From assembly GCF_035207705.1 (NCBI RefSeq), contig NZ_CP128187.1:3534001-3598000 (forward strand): 64,000 bases of DNA. Direction: 5' to 3'. Source of the DNA: Maribacter sp. BPC-D8. GTDB taxonomy: Bacteria; Bacteroidota; Bacteroidia; Flavobacteriales; Flavobacteriaceae. How positions within the stretch are numbered: the first letter of the stretch is position 1; each line of letters opens with the position of its first letter. Of this stretch, positions 46,790-55,578 are shown piece by piece. The notes below the pieces were generated by a model. That model was not told the origin of the DNA. It saw nothing but the letters and a program-made list of their open reading frames with translations, and did no database searches. Made by a program: the position numbers and the translations under genes.

Positions 46790-47356
46790 GTGAGTCTAGA
46801 AGAACTCATACATAATTGCAAAAAAGGAGACCGTAAAGCACAGGAGCTACTATATAGAGCCTATGCCACAACTCTCTATGGTATATGCCTAAAATATTCC
46901 AAATCCAAATCGCAGGCAGAAGATACCCTACATGATAGTTTTATGACCATTTATGATAAAATAGGTCAGTTTAAAAACAAAGGTTCTTTTGAAGGTTGGA
47001 TGAAAAGAATTACCGTGAATACTGCGCTGCAAAAATATAGAAAGCAAGAATACCTTAATGTAGTTACCGATAATACCGAAGAAGAAGTTACCGTAGATAA
47101 CGTCTATGATGACATCAGCTTGCAAACGTTACTAAGCTACATTCAAGAATTACCTAATAAATACCGCGCTACATTTAATTTATATGTAATGGATGGCTAC
47201 ACACATAAAGAAATTAGTGAACTTTTAGGCACCACCATTGGTACCTCAAAATCTAATCTTGCTAGGGCACGCGCATTATTAAAAGAAAAAATAGAAACTA
47301 AGATCACGCAATCAATTGTAAGTATCTTAATTATAATATCAACACACTTTTTATAA
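46790..47356 (+). CDS. ECF RNA polymerase sigma factor with a hydrophobic C-terminus
   Basis: 188 residues from a GTG start. Sigma-70 region 2 spans about 20-85 (LLYRAYATTLYGICLKYS, FMTIYDKIGQFKNKGSFEGW) and region 4 about 112-168, with the helix-turn-helix YTHKEISELLGTTIGTSKSNLARARALLKEK. The last 15 residues (SIVSILIIISTHFL) are strongly hydrophobic, which is unusual for a sigma factor. It follows the lipoprotein gene by 15 bp and precedes the membrane/barrel gene by 31 bp. It would redirect polymerase to target promoters when released from a partner. Confidence 0.9.
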   Translation: MSLEELIHNCKKGDRKAQELLYRAYATTLYGICLKYSKSKSQAEDTLHDSFMTIYDKIGQFKNKGSFEGWMKRITVNTALQKYRKQEYLNVVTDNTEEEVTVDNVYDDISLQTLLSYIQELPNKYRATFNLYVMDGYTHKEISELLGTTIGTSKSNLARARALLKEKIETKITQSIVSILIIISTHFL

Positions 47357-47387
47357 TCCTCGTGATTATAGATAGAAAAAGTACTAG

Positions 47388-48908
47388 ATGCAGAAGAAGA
47401 ATATAGACGAATTTTTCCGAGATAAGCTGTCGGATTTCAAGCAAACACCAGACAATAAAGTCTGGCGTGCGATTGATGCGTCATTGAACAAAAGAAAAAA
47501 GAAAAGGATCATACCTTTATGGTGGTCATTTGGGGGTATTGCTGCCGCTATAATGATTGGTTTATTAGTTTTTAATCCGTTTACAGAAGAACATACTACC
47601 AAGGAAATTCTGGTGGACACTGAAAATGAATCAAAAACCATCATTGATATACAACCAACTACCGAAACTGAAATTTTCATTGATTCCATAGACACGACTA
47701 CCAATGCTGTGGTTGAACAAAATATAGCTAGTGACAGCGAAATAAACGGTACTGAAAACAAGGCACTGAACAATCAGCAAGAATCTAATAAGATTGCTGC
47801 TCAAAAGACTAAAAACAGTTACAACAAGAATATTGAACCTGAGAAAGATGCTATAGCTGAATACAATAAAAATGCTTCAGAAAATAGCAATTCTACGAAT
47901 GAGGCCTTACTTGCACAAAATAGACTGACAAAAGGTGTTGGCTCTAGTGATTCAAAAAACACATCCATCAGCAATCAGAACACCGAAGAATCAATCGCTA
48001 CCACAAACAAAGATTCAGATACTCATTTAGATTATAATCTTTCAAAATCAGAAAACACGATAGCTGAAAATAGCAATATTGAAGAAGTTACCGAAGAACT
48101 TGAATCGAACAAGAAATCTATTTTTGAGGAGATTGAAGATCAAGAAGAGCTAAAAAAGAAAAAGGTAGCTAGTAATAGATGGTCTGCTGGCCCAAATGTT
48201 GCACCCGTATATTTTAATGCCATTGGCGAAGGCTCTCCGGTAAATTCAATTTTTAGTCCTAATGCAAAATCAGGAAATGTAAATATGAGTTACGGAGTTT
48301 CGGTAGCATATGCAGTCACCAAAAAATTGACGATACGTTCGGGGATCAATAAGGTAGATTATGGTTATGACACTGAAGATGTTGCTTTTTCATCTTCCTC
48401 AATTCTTGCTTCTAATACTGGTCAATTAAGCACTATTGATTATGCAGAAACATCTAACACACTTACCATTTCGAGTAAAATAGTTACATCAGACAAATTC
48501 AGCACCATAAGTTCGGCTTTAGATGTTACAGCAAAAAGTCCATCAAGAGATGGCTATATGTCGCAACAGTTCGGTTATCTTGAATTACCTGTTGAATTAA
48601 ATTACGCGCTTATAGATAAGAAATTCGGCATCAACCTTATTGGTGGTGTAAGCTCTTTATTTTTAATAGACAATGCCGTATCCTTGACTTCTGGTGAACT
48701 GACCACTGAAATAGGAGAGGCAAATAATATTAACGACCTAAATTTTAGCGCCAATATGGGTCTTGGACTTAATTACAACTTTTCTCAAAAAGTCAAGTTT
48801 AATATTGAGCCTATTTTTAAATACCAACTGAATACCTTTTCTGATGTAAATGGTACTTTTAGACCATATTCAGTTGGGGTTTATAGCGGACTTACTTTTC
48901 AGTTTTAA
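47388..48908 (+). CDS. Inner-membrane segment fused to a C-terminal beta-barrel; probable sigma-factor partner
   Basis: 506 residues in three parts. Residues 1-41 are charged and cytoplasmic-like (FFRDKLSDFKQTPDNKVWRA), the size and position of an anti-sigma stub. One membrane helix follows at about 42-63. Residues 65-255 are a low-complexity Asn/Ser/Thr/Glu/Lys-rich linker. From about 260 the sequence becomes an outer-membrane beta-barrel domain (RWSAGPNVAPVYFN, YLELPVELNYAL, FSANMGLGLNYNF) ending in Phe. One chain could therefore span both membranes. Located directly after the ECF sigma gene, it is the natural candidate for its regulator; this is inference. Confidence 0.72.
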   Translation: MQKKNIDEFFRDKLSDFKQTPDNKVWRAIDASLNKRKKKRIIPLWWSFGGIAAAIMIGLLVFNPFTEEHTTKEILVDTENESKTIIDIQPTTETEIFIDSIDTTTNAVVEQNIASDSEINGTENKALNNQQESNKIAAQKTKNSYNKNIEPEKDAIAEYNKNASENSNSTNEALLAQNRLTKGVGSSDSKNTSISNQNTEESIATTNKDSDTHLDYNLSKSENTIAENSNIEEVTEELESNKKSIFEEIEDQEELKKKKVASNRWSAGPNVAPVYFNAIGEGSPVNSIFSPNAKSGNVNMSYGVSVAYAVTKKLTIRSGINKVDYGYDTEDVAFSSSSILASNTGQLSTIDYAETSNTLTISSKIVTSDKFSTISSALDVTAKSPSRDGYMSQQFGYLELPVELNYALIDKKFGINLIGGVSSLFLIDNAVSLTSGELTTEIGEANNINDLNFSANMGLGLNYNFSQKVKFNIEPIFKYQLNTFSDVNGTFRPYSVGVYSGLTFQF

Positions 48909-48937
48909 ACCAAACTAGTTACAATAAATATGCAGGT

Positions 48938-49678
48938 CTAACTATTCTTAACCAAGTCATTAAGTATCGTTTCTCTAACACTTGTTCTAAGCTCTGCCGT
49001 ATCTTCTGGTCGTATTGAATGGGTTTCAACAAATGAATGCACTTTAGCCCTGCATTTACCTGGTCCTCCACTTAAAAATGTAAAAGAGAATCTTTTCTTA
49101 TTATCATAAAAGGTCATGGGTACTACTGGTATTTTATGGGCAATGGCCATTTTAAAAGCTCCATCTTTAAATTTATCTAACAATACATGTTCTTCTGGTA
49201 CACCACCTTCAGGAAAAATACAAATACTTAACCCCTGTTGCAACCTTCTTTGAGCCCTTCTATACACACCAGTTCTACTTTGAGTATTGTCTCTATCTAC
49301 CATTATACATACCCGTTTATAGAAGAATCCGAATAAAGGAATTTTAACTAACTCCTTCTTGCCTACAAATACAAAAGGATTTCTACTTACTACGAGCATC
49401 AACATAATATCTAACATACTCGTGTGGTTTGCCACCAACATATAACTCTTTACTTTCACTAAACGTTGTTCATATTTTATTTTCGGAAAGCAAAACATAC
49501 CATACAGTATAAATCTAGCCCATAGGTTTCTGGCCATCCAAAAAAATTGCGGATACCACGCTTCTCTTGAGGCAAAAAGAACAAGGAATGGAAAAAAGAG
49601 TAGAATAGGAATGGCCACTAGAATATAAAACCAAATACGGTATATCGTTTGACCGGTTTGTTTAACCAATTTAAGCAT
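48938..49678 (-). CDS. plsC: 1-acyl-sn-glycerol-3-phosphate acyltransferase (PlsC-like)
   Basis: 246 residues. The acyltransferase motif H-x4-D is His85 to Asp90 (NHTSMLDIM), followed by the FVGKKELVKIPLFG block and the FPEGGVPEE motif for phosphate binding. It adds the second acyl chain in phosphatidic acid synthesis. One or two hydrophobic segments at the N-terminus anchor it in the inner membrane. It is divergent from trpS, and its -7 box is so close that the mRNA may be leaderless. Confidence 0.92.
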   Translation of the reverse strand: MLKLVKQTGQTIYRIWFYILVAIPILLFFPFLVLFASREAWYPQFFWMARNLWARFILYGMFCFPKIKYEQRLVKVKSYMLVANHTSMLDIMLMLVVSRNPFVFVGKKELVKIPLFGFFYKRVCIMVDRDNTQSRTGVYRRAQRRLQQGLSICIFPEGGVPEEHVLLDKFKDGAFKMAIAHKIPVVPMTFYDNKKRFSFTFLSGGPGKCRAKVHSFVETHSIRPEDTAELRTSVRETILNDLVKNS

Positions 49679-49682
49679 AAAT

Positions 49683-49690
49683 CAAAAGTA
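49683..49690 (-). promoter_or_regulatory. -7 box (TACTTTTG) of plsC
   Basis: A full TAnnTTTG match ends 4 nt before the plsC ATG on the minus strand. With the usual distance of about 5 nt to the start point, transcription would begin at the start codon. Confidence 0.55.
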
Positions 49691-49721
49691 GTTATTTAGG
49701 ATAGTTTTTTCGTATTTGTTT

Positions 49722-49729
49722 TACCTTTG
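49722..49729 (+). promoter_or_regulatory. -7 box (TACCTTTG) of trpS
   Basis: A full TAnnTTTG match 20 nt before the trpS ATG. It is about 31 bp from the divergent plsC box, so the two polymerases would contend for overlapping DNA. Confidence 0.55.
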
Positions 49730-49749
49730 CTTTTATACAAATTAAGATA

Positions 49750-50718
49750 ATGGCAAGAATTTTAACAGGTATTCAAAGTACAGGAACACCACATTTAGGA
49801 AATATTCTAGGAGCGATAAAGCCTGCAATAGATATGGCCAACGACCCATCTAACGAATCTTTTCTTTTTATTGCAGACATGCATTCATTAACTCAGATTA
49901 AAAATGGTGCAGAACTACGTCATAACACCTATGCAGTTGCTGCAACTTGGCTTGCCTTTGGATTGGATATTGAAAATACCGTTTTTTATAGACAGAGCGA
50001 TGTACCACAAACTACAGAGCTATCTTGGTACTTAAGCTGTTTTTTTCCGTACCAGCGTTTAACACTTGCTCATTCTTTTAAAGATAAGGCTGACAGATTA
50101 GACGATGTAAATGCCGGACTCTTCACCTACCCAATGCTAATGGCTGCAGATATTCTATTATATGATGCAGATATTGTACCTGTTGGTAAAGACCAAATGC
50201 AACACATAGAAATGACACGCGATGTTGCTTCTCGTTTTCATGCACAATTAGGTGAAACTTTTGTAATACCAGAAGGCAAGGTTCAAGAAGAAACTATGTA
50301 CATACCAGGTACCGATGGTGCTAAAATGAGTAAGAGTAAGGGTAATTTAATTAGTCTTTTTCAGACGGATAAAAAATTACGTAAACAAATAATGGGAATA
50401 CAAACAGATAGTATCCCTATGGAAGATCCAAAAGACCCTACAAATGATAATATATTCGGGCTATACAAACTACTAGCTAGCCAGCCTCAAATTGAAGAAA
50501 TGAGCGCCAACTACCTAGCCGGAAATTATGGATACGGTCATGCAAAACAAGCCCTTTATGAAGTGATTGTAAATAAGTTTGAAGAACCTCGTGAGAAGTT
50601 CGAATACTACATGAACCACCTAAACGAGATTGATGATGCTTTGGCTTTAGGCGCTGAAAAAGCAAGAAAAGTAGCGGACGGCGTATTAGAAAGAGTTCGT
50701 GAAAAGTTGGGATATTAA
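49750..50718 (+). CDS. trpS: Tryptophanyl-tRNA synthetase
   Basis: 322 residues. The HIGH-like motif is TGTPHLGNILGA and the KMSKS motif is intact in GAKMSKSKGN. DMHSLTQIK, SWYLSCFFPYQRLT and PVGKDQMQHIEMTRDVA are class Ic TrpRS blocks. It charges tRNA-Trp. It is monocistronic with a strong terminator after it. No T-box or attenuator-like leader is seen in the short upstream region. Confidence 0.97.
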   Translation: MARILTGIQSTGTPHLGNILGAIKPAIDMANDPSNESFLFIADMHSLTQIKNGAELRHNTYAVAATWLAFGLDIENTVFYRQSDVPQTTELSWYLSCFFPYQRLTLAHSFKDKADRLDDVNAGLFTYPMLMAADILLYDADIVPVGKDQMQHIEMTRDVASRFHAQLGETFVIPEGKVQEETMYIPGTDGAKMSKSKGNLISLFQTDKKLRKQIMGIQTDSIPMEDPKDPTNDNIFGLYKLLASQPQIEEMSANYLAGNYGYGHAKQALYEVIVNKFEEPREKFEYYMNHLNEIDDALALGAEKARKVADGVLERVREKLGY

Positions 50719-50746
50719 TTAATAACCCAGAAAACATATAAAATTG

Positions 50747-50772
50747 AAAAACCGACCTAGTGGTCGGTTTTT
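50747..50772 (+). terminator. Terminator of trpS
   Basis: AAAAACCGACC pairs perfectly with GGTCGGTTTTT around TAGT and runs into further T. It is 29 nt after the stop. Between it and dprA about 125 bp hold nothing I recognise. Confidence 0.93.
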
Positions 50773-50899
50773 TGTTTTTATTAATTCACCTTCTGTCATT
50801 CATCTATCGATATTAAATTAGAAAATATCGATTAAGTGAGCATTTAATGATGGATTTTAAGCAACACGCATGAAAACCAACCGAGTGGTTTGTAAAATA

Positions 50900-52018
50900 T
50901 CAGATTGCCTCAAACAATTTACCTGGCAAAGGCCGTATTACGCCTTTCATTTCCATATTCAATAAGGTAGAAGATGTTCTATAAATTGGCAGTTTACAAT
51001 CTAAAGCTATACTATCTAGAATTTGCTTGCCGTTATTCTGTAAATAAGTGTAAATATTTTGTTCAATCTCATCTAATTCAATAAAAAGCTGTCTCTGAAT
51101 GGTCTTATTTTGTTTCTCTGCTATATCCCAATCTAGCAGATAAATTAAATCTGCAGCGGAAGTCATTACATGTGCTTTTTGCTGCTTAATTAGATTATTG
51201 CAGCCCAAACTATATTTATCAGTTGTTCTACCAGGTACGGCAAAAACATCTCTATTATAACTATTGGCAATATCTGCGGTTACTAGGCTTCCGCCTTTTT
51301 CGGCAGATTCCACAACAACAGTAGCTTCACTTACGCCAGCAATTATTCGGTTTCGTTTTAAAAAGTTTTCGCGTTCGGGGTTACTGGTACTCCAGAATTC
51401 GGTGTAGAATCCACCATTCTTTAAAACATCAGCTTGATACTTGGCATGTACTTTTGGGTAAATTTGATTTAGACCGTGCGCTAAGCATCCTACAGTTTGC
51501 AAACCATGTTTTACGGCTTCCCGCTGAATACAAATATCTACTCCGTATGCAAAACCACTAATAATGACTGGATCTAGCGGAGCTACTTCCTCAATAAACT
51601 GTTCACAAAAAGCCATTCCGTAGCTCGTAATATTACGGGTACCCACAACACTAATCAATTTACGATTCTGTAAATCGATATTTCCTTTCTGAAATAAAAG
51701 AATAGGTCCGTCAATACAATGTTTTAAATATTTAGGATAATCTTCATCTAAAAAATAAGTGCAGCTAATATCGTTTTTGAGCACATAATTATATTCTGAC
51801 TCGGCAGCTTCTAAATGTTCTAAGTCAAATAAATGTCTGATCGTATGGGCGCCGATACCATCGATTTTTAGAAGATTTTGCTTTTTATCTTCGAAAATAG
51901 CGGATGGACTCCCACAATGTGAAATTAATTTCTTCGCGAGGATATCTCCTATATTTGGAACATGTTGTAACCGAAGTATCGCAACAAGTTCATCAGCAGT
52001 ATGTTGTGTAGTTTTCAT
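50900..52018 (-). CDS. dprA: DNA-processing protein DprA
   Basis: 372 residues. An N-terminal helix-hairpin-helix/SAM-like region (HVPNIGDILAKKLISHCG, KIDGIGAHTIRHL) is followed by the Rossmann-like DprA core: SVVGTRNITSYG, ISGFAYGVDICIQREA, SGxxxxNP-like FWSTSNPERENFLKRNRIIAGVS, then VPGRTTDKYSLGCNNLI. A small winged-helix domain closes the protein. DprA protects incoming single-stranded DNA and loads RecA in natural transformation. It diverges from the HU-SPOR gene with 92 bp between the starts. Confidence 0.95.
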   Translation of the reverse strand: MKTTQHTADELVAILRLQHVPNIGDILAKKLISHCGSPSAIFEDKKQNLLKIDGIGAHTIRHLFDLEHLEAAESEYNYVLKNDISCTYFLDEDYPKYLKHCIDGPILLFQKGNIDLQNRKLISVVGTRNITSYGMAFCEQFIEEVAPLDPVIISGFAYGVDICIQREAVKHGLQTVGCLAHGLNQIYPKVHAKYQADVLKNGGFYTEFWSTSNPERENFLKRNRIIAGVSEATVVVESAEKGGSLVTADIANSYNRDVFAVPGRTTDKYSLGCNNLIKQQKAHVMTSAADLIYLLDWDIAEKQNKTIQRQLFIELDEIEQNIYTYLQNNGKQILDSIALDCKLPIYRTSSTLLNMEMKGVIRPLPGKLFEAI

Positions 52019-52110
52019 TTCTTGTTCACAAATAAGGGAAAAAAATATGTTAATAAAAAGTTACCGAAGGTGTTTTTATACCTCTTTATTTTCTTCATAT
52101 TTGTGATCCG

Positions 52111-53076
52111 ATGGTTTTAGAACACTATATAAGCGATTTACTTTATAGGTACAACTGTGTTGTTGTTCCTGGATTTGGAGCATTCCTTACCCAAAAAAAT
52201 TCTGCCAAAATAAACGTGGTTACCAATACGTTTAGCGCACCAAATAAATCTATTGTTTTCAATAGACAGCTAATCTCAAATGATGGGCTTTTGGTTTCTT
52301 ATGTATCAAATGCAGAGAAGGTTTCTTATGAAACAGCATTGGTTGAAATTGAAAAACAAGTGAAAACTTGGCAAGAAGTCTTGATTCAAGAAACTTCTTT
52401 ACACCTTAAAAATATCGGTTCTTTAGCTAGAAACCATGAAGACAAAATATTGTTTCAACCTGCAAATGAAACAAACTATTTAACCTCTTCATTCGGACTT
52501 TCTAATTTTAACTCTATACCTGTAACTAGAGAAATTTTAAAAGAAGAAGTTGTAGAAATAGAAGAAAAAACCCCGTTCGTTATTAGTCCTGAGCGTAGAG
52601 AAACTAAAGGTTTTAGACCTTATTTAAAATATGCTGCTATTCTAATGCTAGCATTTTCTACAGGCGTAACCGGTTATCGTGCATACCAACAAAAAAATAC
52701 AAACGAACAAGTTGCAAGACAAGATGCTGAAGAGTTTGTAAACAAGCAAATACAAGAAGCTACCTTCTTCGACCTTTCGCCATTAGAATTACCAACGGTT
52801 ACCGTTGAAGCTACTACAACTTCAAAACTAGCTATAAACAAAGATGAGGCAACGCACTTTATTGTTGCCGGCGCTTTTAGAGTTAGAGGTAATGCCGATA
52901 GAAAAATCGAACAGCTTAAGGCAAACGGTTTTAATGCAGGTTATTATGGCACGAATGCTTACGGACTTCACATGGTAACTTTTGATAGTTATACCAATGC
53001 AAACGATGCTTTAAAAGCATTGCGTGAAATTAAAAGTACGCAGTCTAAAGATGCTTGGTTATTAACCGAAAAATAA
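52111..53076 (+). CDS. HU-CCDC81-like DNA-binding domain fused to a SPOR domain
   Basis: 321 residues. Residues 1-135 resemble the bacterial CCDC81-type HU domain (VLEHYISDLLYRYNCVVVPGFGAFLTQ, LKNIGSLARNHEDKILFQ). A basic stretch (ERRETKGFRPYLKY) leads into a single membrane helix at 171-189. A flexible periplasmic linker leads to a C-terminal SPOR domain at 247-321 (THFIVAGAFRVRGNADRKIEQL), which in relatives binds denuded peptidoglycan. The chain could thus connect DNA inside with cell wall outside. Its HU domain may bind DNA or only protein partners; that is not known. It diverges from dprA. Confidence 0.88.
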   Translation: MVLEHYISDLLYRYNCVVVPGFGAFLTQKNSAKINVVTNTFSAPNKSIVFNRQLISNDGLLVSYVSNAEKVSYETALVEIEKQVKTWQEVLIQETSLHLKNIGSLARNHEDKILFQPANETNYLTSSFGLSNFNSIPVTREILKEEVVEIEEKTPFVISPERRETKGFRPYLKYAAILMLAFSTGVTGYRAYQQKNTNEQVARQDAEEFVNKQIQEATFFDLSPLELPTVTVEATTTSKLAINKDEATHFIVAGAFRVRGNADRKIEQLKANGFNAGYYGTNAYGLHMVTFDSYTNANDALKALREIKSTQSKDAWLLTEK

Positions 53077-53111
53077 ACCTACACACATTTTATTAGTACC
53101 CTTGATGCCCG

Positions 53112-53119
53112 TATCTTTG
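53112..53119 (+). promoter_or_regulatory. -7 box (TATCTTTG) of the thioesterase gene
   Basis: A full TAnnTTTG match 17 nt before the ATG at 53137. Confidence 0.55.
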
Positions 53120-53136
53120 CGGAAAATTTCTAATTA

Positions 53137-53649
53137 ATGGAAGCAAAGACTCCTGCAGCATCTCGTACAACAATGACCGATTTGGTGCTCCCAAGTGAGA
53201 CCAACGCACTTCAAAATTTATTTGGGGGCGAACTATTGGCCCGTATGGATCGTGCAGCTAGTATTGCTGCCGGTAGACATAGCCGTAGAATTACTGTTAC
53301 CGCTTCTGTAAACCATGTAGCTTTTAACTTGGCAATACCACTTGGTAGTGTAGTTACTGTCGAAGCAGCTGTTTCTAGAGCCTATAACACCTCTATGGAG
53401 GTCTATATAGATGTTTGGATAGAAGACCGCTACAGTGGCAAGAGTACTAAGGCAAATGAAGCTATTTATACCTTTGTAGCTGTTGATGAAACAGGCACGC
53501 CAACTGAAGTACCAGAATTAACGCCGGAAACTCCCCTAGAGATTACCCGTTTTGAAGGCGCACTTCGTAGAAAACAATTAAGTTTAGTATTGGCGGGTAA
53601 AATGACGCCTGACAATGCAACAGAACTTAAAGCTTTGTTTACGAAGTAA
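53137..53649 (+). CDS. Acyl-CoA thioesterase (hotdog fold, YciA/BFIT type)
   Basis: 170 residues. The hotdog signature LPSETNALQNLFGGELLARMDRAASIAAGRH carries the catalytic Asn/Asp-type positions of the acyl-CoA hydrolase family, and NHVAFNLAIPLGSVVTVEA and NEAIYTFVAVDE complete the domain. It hydrolyses acyl-CoA to free acid and CoA in the cytosol; chain-length preference is not predictable. It follows the HU-SPOR gene but has its own -7 box. Confidence 0.91.
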   Translation: MEAKTPAASRTTMTDLVLPSETNALQNLFGGELLARMDRAASIAAGRHSRRITVTASVNHVAFNLAIPLGSVVTVEAAVSRAYNTSMEVYIDVWIEDRYSGKSTKANEAIYTFVAVDETGTPTEVPELTPETPLEITRFEGALRRKQLSLVLAGKMTPDNATELKALFTK

Positions 53650-53720
53650 GAAGACTATTTCCTTTATTTTATAGTAATAATCACTATTGAGAATTATCAT
53701 AAAAATGCAATCTAGGTGTA

Positions 53721-54101
53721 ATGAAAAAATACTTTTATCCGCTTAGAATGTATTTAATGGCCGTAATGATGAATATATTTCCATTCATTCTTTTAGGATT
53801 TATAATTAAGCCAAAGGGGGAAGCTGGAATGTTTATTATCTTAACATTAATTGCAGCTGTGACATGGCTGATAGCGTATTTACCTTATGTATTTTTAAGT
53901 AGAATTAAAAGCAGAATTCTTGTTTTAATGACCTTCTTTTTACCATCCATTTTTATGTTTGGAATTACTAAAATTTGGACTCATTTTACAGCATTTCATT
54001 TTGATGAATTAATACGTTTTCTTTGGATACCATTAATTCTGAATTTGATAGTACAAGCTTTGTTTAGTTTTGGTTATAATAAATATATTCTAAGACATTA
54101 A
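53721..54101 (+). CDS. Small membrane protein of unknown function
   Basis: 126 residues with four hydrophobic segments (about 10-27, 33-54, 64-85 and 97-118) separated by short basic loops (LSRIKSRI). No motif is recognised. Its codon use is richer in A/T than the neighbouring thioesterase gene. It opens an accessory stretch with the CPBP protease and the HEAT-like gene. The 109 bp to the next gene contain nothing obvious. Confidence 0.6.
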   Translation: MKKYFYPLRMYLMAVMMNIFPFILLGFIIKPKGEAGMFIILTLIAAVTWLIAYLPYVFLSRIKSRILVLMTFFLPSIFMFGITKIWTHFTAFHFDELIRFLWIPLILNLIVQALFSFGYNKYILRH

Positions 54102-54210
54102 AACAAAATCTTTAATTAGAAGAGAATAAATCTAATTCTTGCTTAGACTTAAAACCAACTTTTTTAAACGATTTAATCACGCTTAGCCAATTGTTAGCAA
54201 GTATTTAAAT

Positions 54211-54870
54211 ATGACAATACCTAAATCAATATTCCATACATTTTTATTCGCAATTGTTTTGGAATTGATAGGTATGTGGGTTCTTACTGGAATTCACTTT
54301 GACATTTTTGAGCTAATACTGAATTCTAAGTTCATTAATTCGCTGCCTCAGTTATTAATTGTTCTCTATTTTATATACAAAGTTAACGGACTGAATGGGT
54401 TAACAATATCTGAAACCGCACTTAAATTTTATCTTTTTGCATTACTACTAGGATTGTCCGCCGTATTCTTTCAGGAAATATTACAAATTCTTTATTACCA
54501 TGAAATACCCGTCAACCTATTCCATTTTGAAATAGACTATAGCAAGCTAATGAAATTGAACTCGATTGCATCTATCCTAATCATTCCTTTTTCTGAGGAA
54601 TTTTTCTTTAGAAACTATATACAAAAAGGGCTTCAAGAAAAATATTCGCCCATACTTTCGATTTTTATTACATCTTTTCTTTTCGGCATAATACATCTAA
54701 CTGACTTCATCTACAATGATGGTATGTTAGAGCTCAATTTTTATAAGACTTTTGCGGCATTCTTTTTGGGAATCATAACTGGATTACTGTTTTTCAAATC
54801 AAAATCAGTAGGACCACCTATATTGCTTCATATTGTATGGAACCTGACAATTTATAGTACATTAACGTAA
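54211..54870 (+). CDS. CPBP family intramembrane glutamic protease
   Basis: 219 residues with six to seven membrane helices. The CPBP/Abi active-site motifs are visible: Glu129-Glu130-x3-Arg134 (SEEFFFRNYIQKGL), His162 in FGIIHLTDF, and His207 with Asn211 in LLHIVWNL. Members of this family (Rce1-like) cleave membrane proteins or peptides and often serve in bacteriocin self-immunity. No bacteriocin gene is visible nearby. It has its own intergenic space on both sides. Confidence 0.88.
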   Translation: MTIPKSIFHTFLFAIVLELIGMWVLTGIHFDIFELILNSKFINSLPQLLIVLYFIYKVNGLNGLTISETALKFYLFALLLGLSAVFFQEILQILYYHEIPVNLFHFEIDYSKLMKLNSIASILIIPFSEEFFFRNYIQKGLQEKYSPILSIFITSFLFGIIHLTDFIYNDGMLELNFYKTFAAFFLGIITGLLFFKSKSVGPPILLHIVWNLTIYSTLT

Positions 54871-54934
54871 AACGACTTGGCAACAAAGCTTAAGCCTTAT
54901 TCACAATTTTAAAAATTACTTTTACAAACATTTA

Positions 54935-55528
54935 ATGGATAACTTAAAAATAAATCTTCTTGGAAAATCTACTGTTACGCGAAGAAAAGCAGCCATTGAA
55001 ATTAAGAAAAATAAACTACCCGGATATGCTACTGAATTATTGGAAGCATTAAAAATGGAGTTTGATAAAAACCATAATGCTACTGAAATAGAAATCATCA
55101 AAGCTTTGGGTTATTTAGGTAATGAAAACGCAAAGTCCTACATAAAAGAAAACTATATTAATAATGATTTCTTTTTAGCAGATTCTTGCGCTGCTTATCT
55201 TAGAATAAATAGCACTATTTCAGATTTTATAGAAATTCTGAGTGAAGAAAATTATTCAAAATCGCGTGGGACTCTTGATGTATTAGGATACGATAAAATA
55301 ATTCCAACTTTAGAAGAGCAAGATAAAATTATTACTAAATGTTGGAATTTAGGAATAAACAGAAGAAAAGAATTAGGAGACCCTAGATATGGGCTTGCTG
55401 CCGCCTGTGCAGGTTGGAAATCAAAAATGACCAAACCATTTCTTTTACATTGTCTAAATTCAGGCGATGTTCCTTTAATCTATGTTTCTGAAAATTCACT
55501 AAAAGGAAAATATGTTAGGTTGAGATAG
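54935..55528 (+). CDS. HEAT-repeat-like protein
   Basis: 197 residues, all helical. Repeating helix pairs (RRKAAIEIKKNKLPGYATEL, EIEIIKALGYLGNENAKSYI, FFLADSCAAYLRINSTISDFI, YGLAAACAGW) resemble HEAT or ARM repeats and suggest a protein-interaction scaffold. No enzymatic motif and no signal peptide. It is convergent with a decayed membrane gene immediately downstream. Confidence 0.6.
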   Translation: MDNLKINLLGKSTVTRRKAAIEIKKNKLPGYATELLEALKMEFDKNHNATEIEIIKALGYLGNENAKSYIKENYINNDFFLADSCAAYLRINSTISDFIEILSEENYSKSRGTLDVLGYDKIIPTLEEQDKIITKCWNLGINRRKELGDPRYGLAAACAGWKSKMTKPFLLHCLNSGDVPLIYVSENSLKGKYVRLR

Positions 55529-55578
55529 CTCAAAGAATATCTTTTATCATTTAAGGTTCTCTTACCAACCACTTCTTA

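Noticed and set aside
50477..50737. Minus-strand ORF at the end of trpS
   Set aside because: Overlaps the well-conserved trpS C-terminus and its terminator side; no motif.
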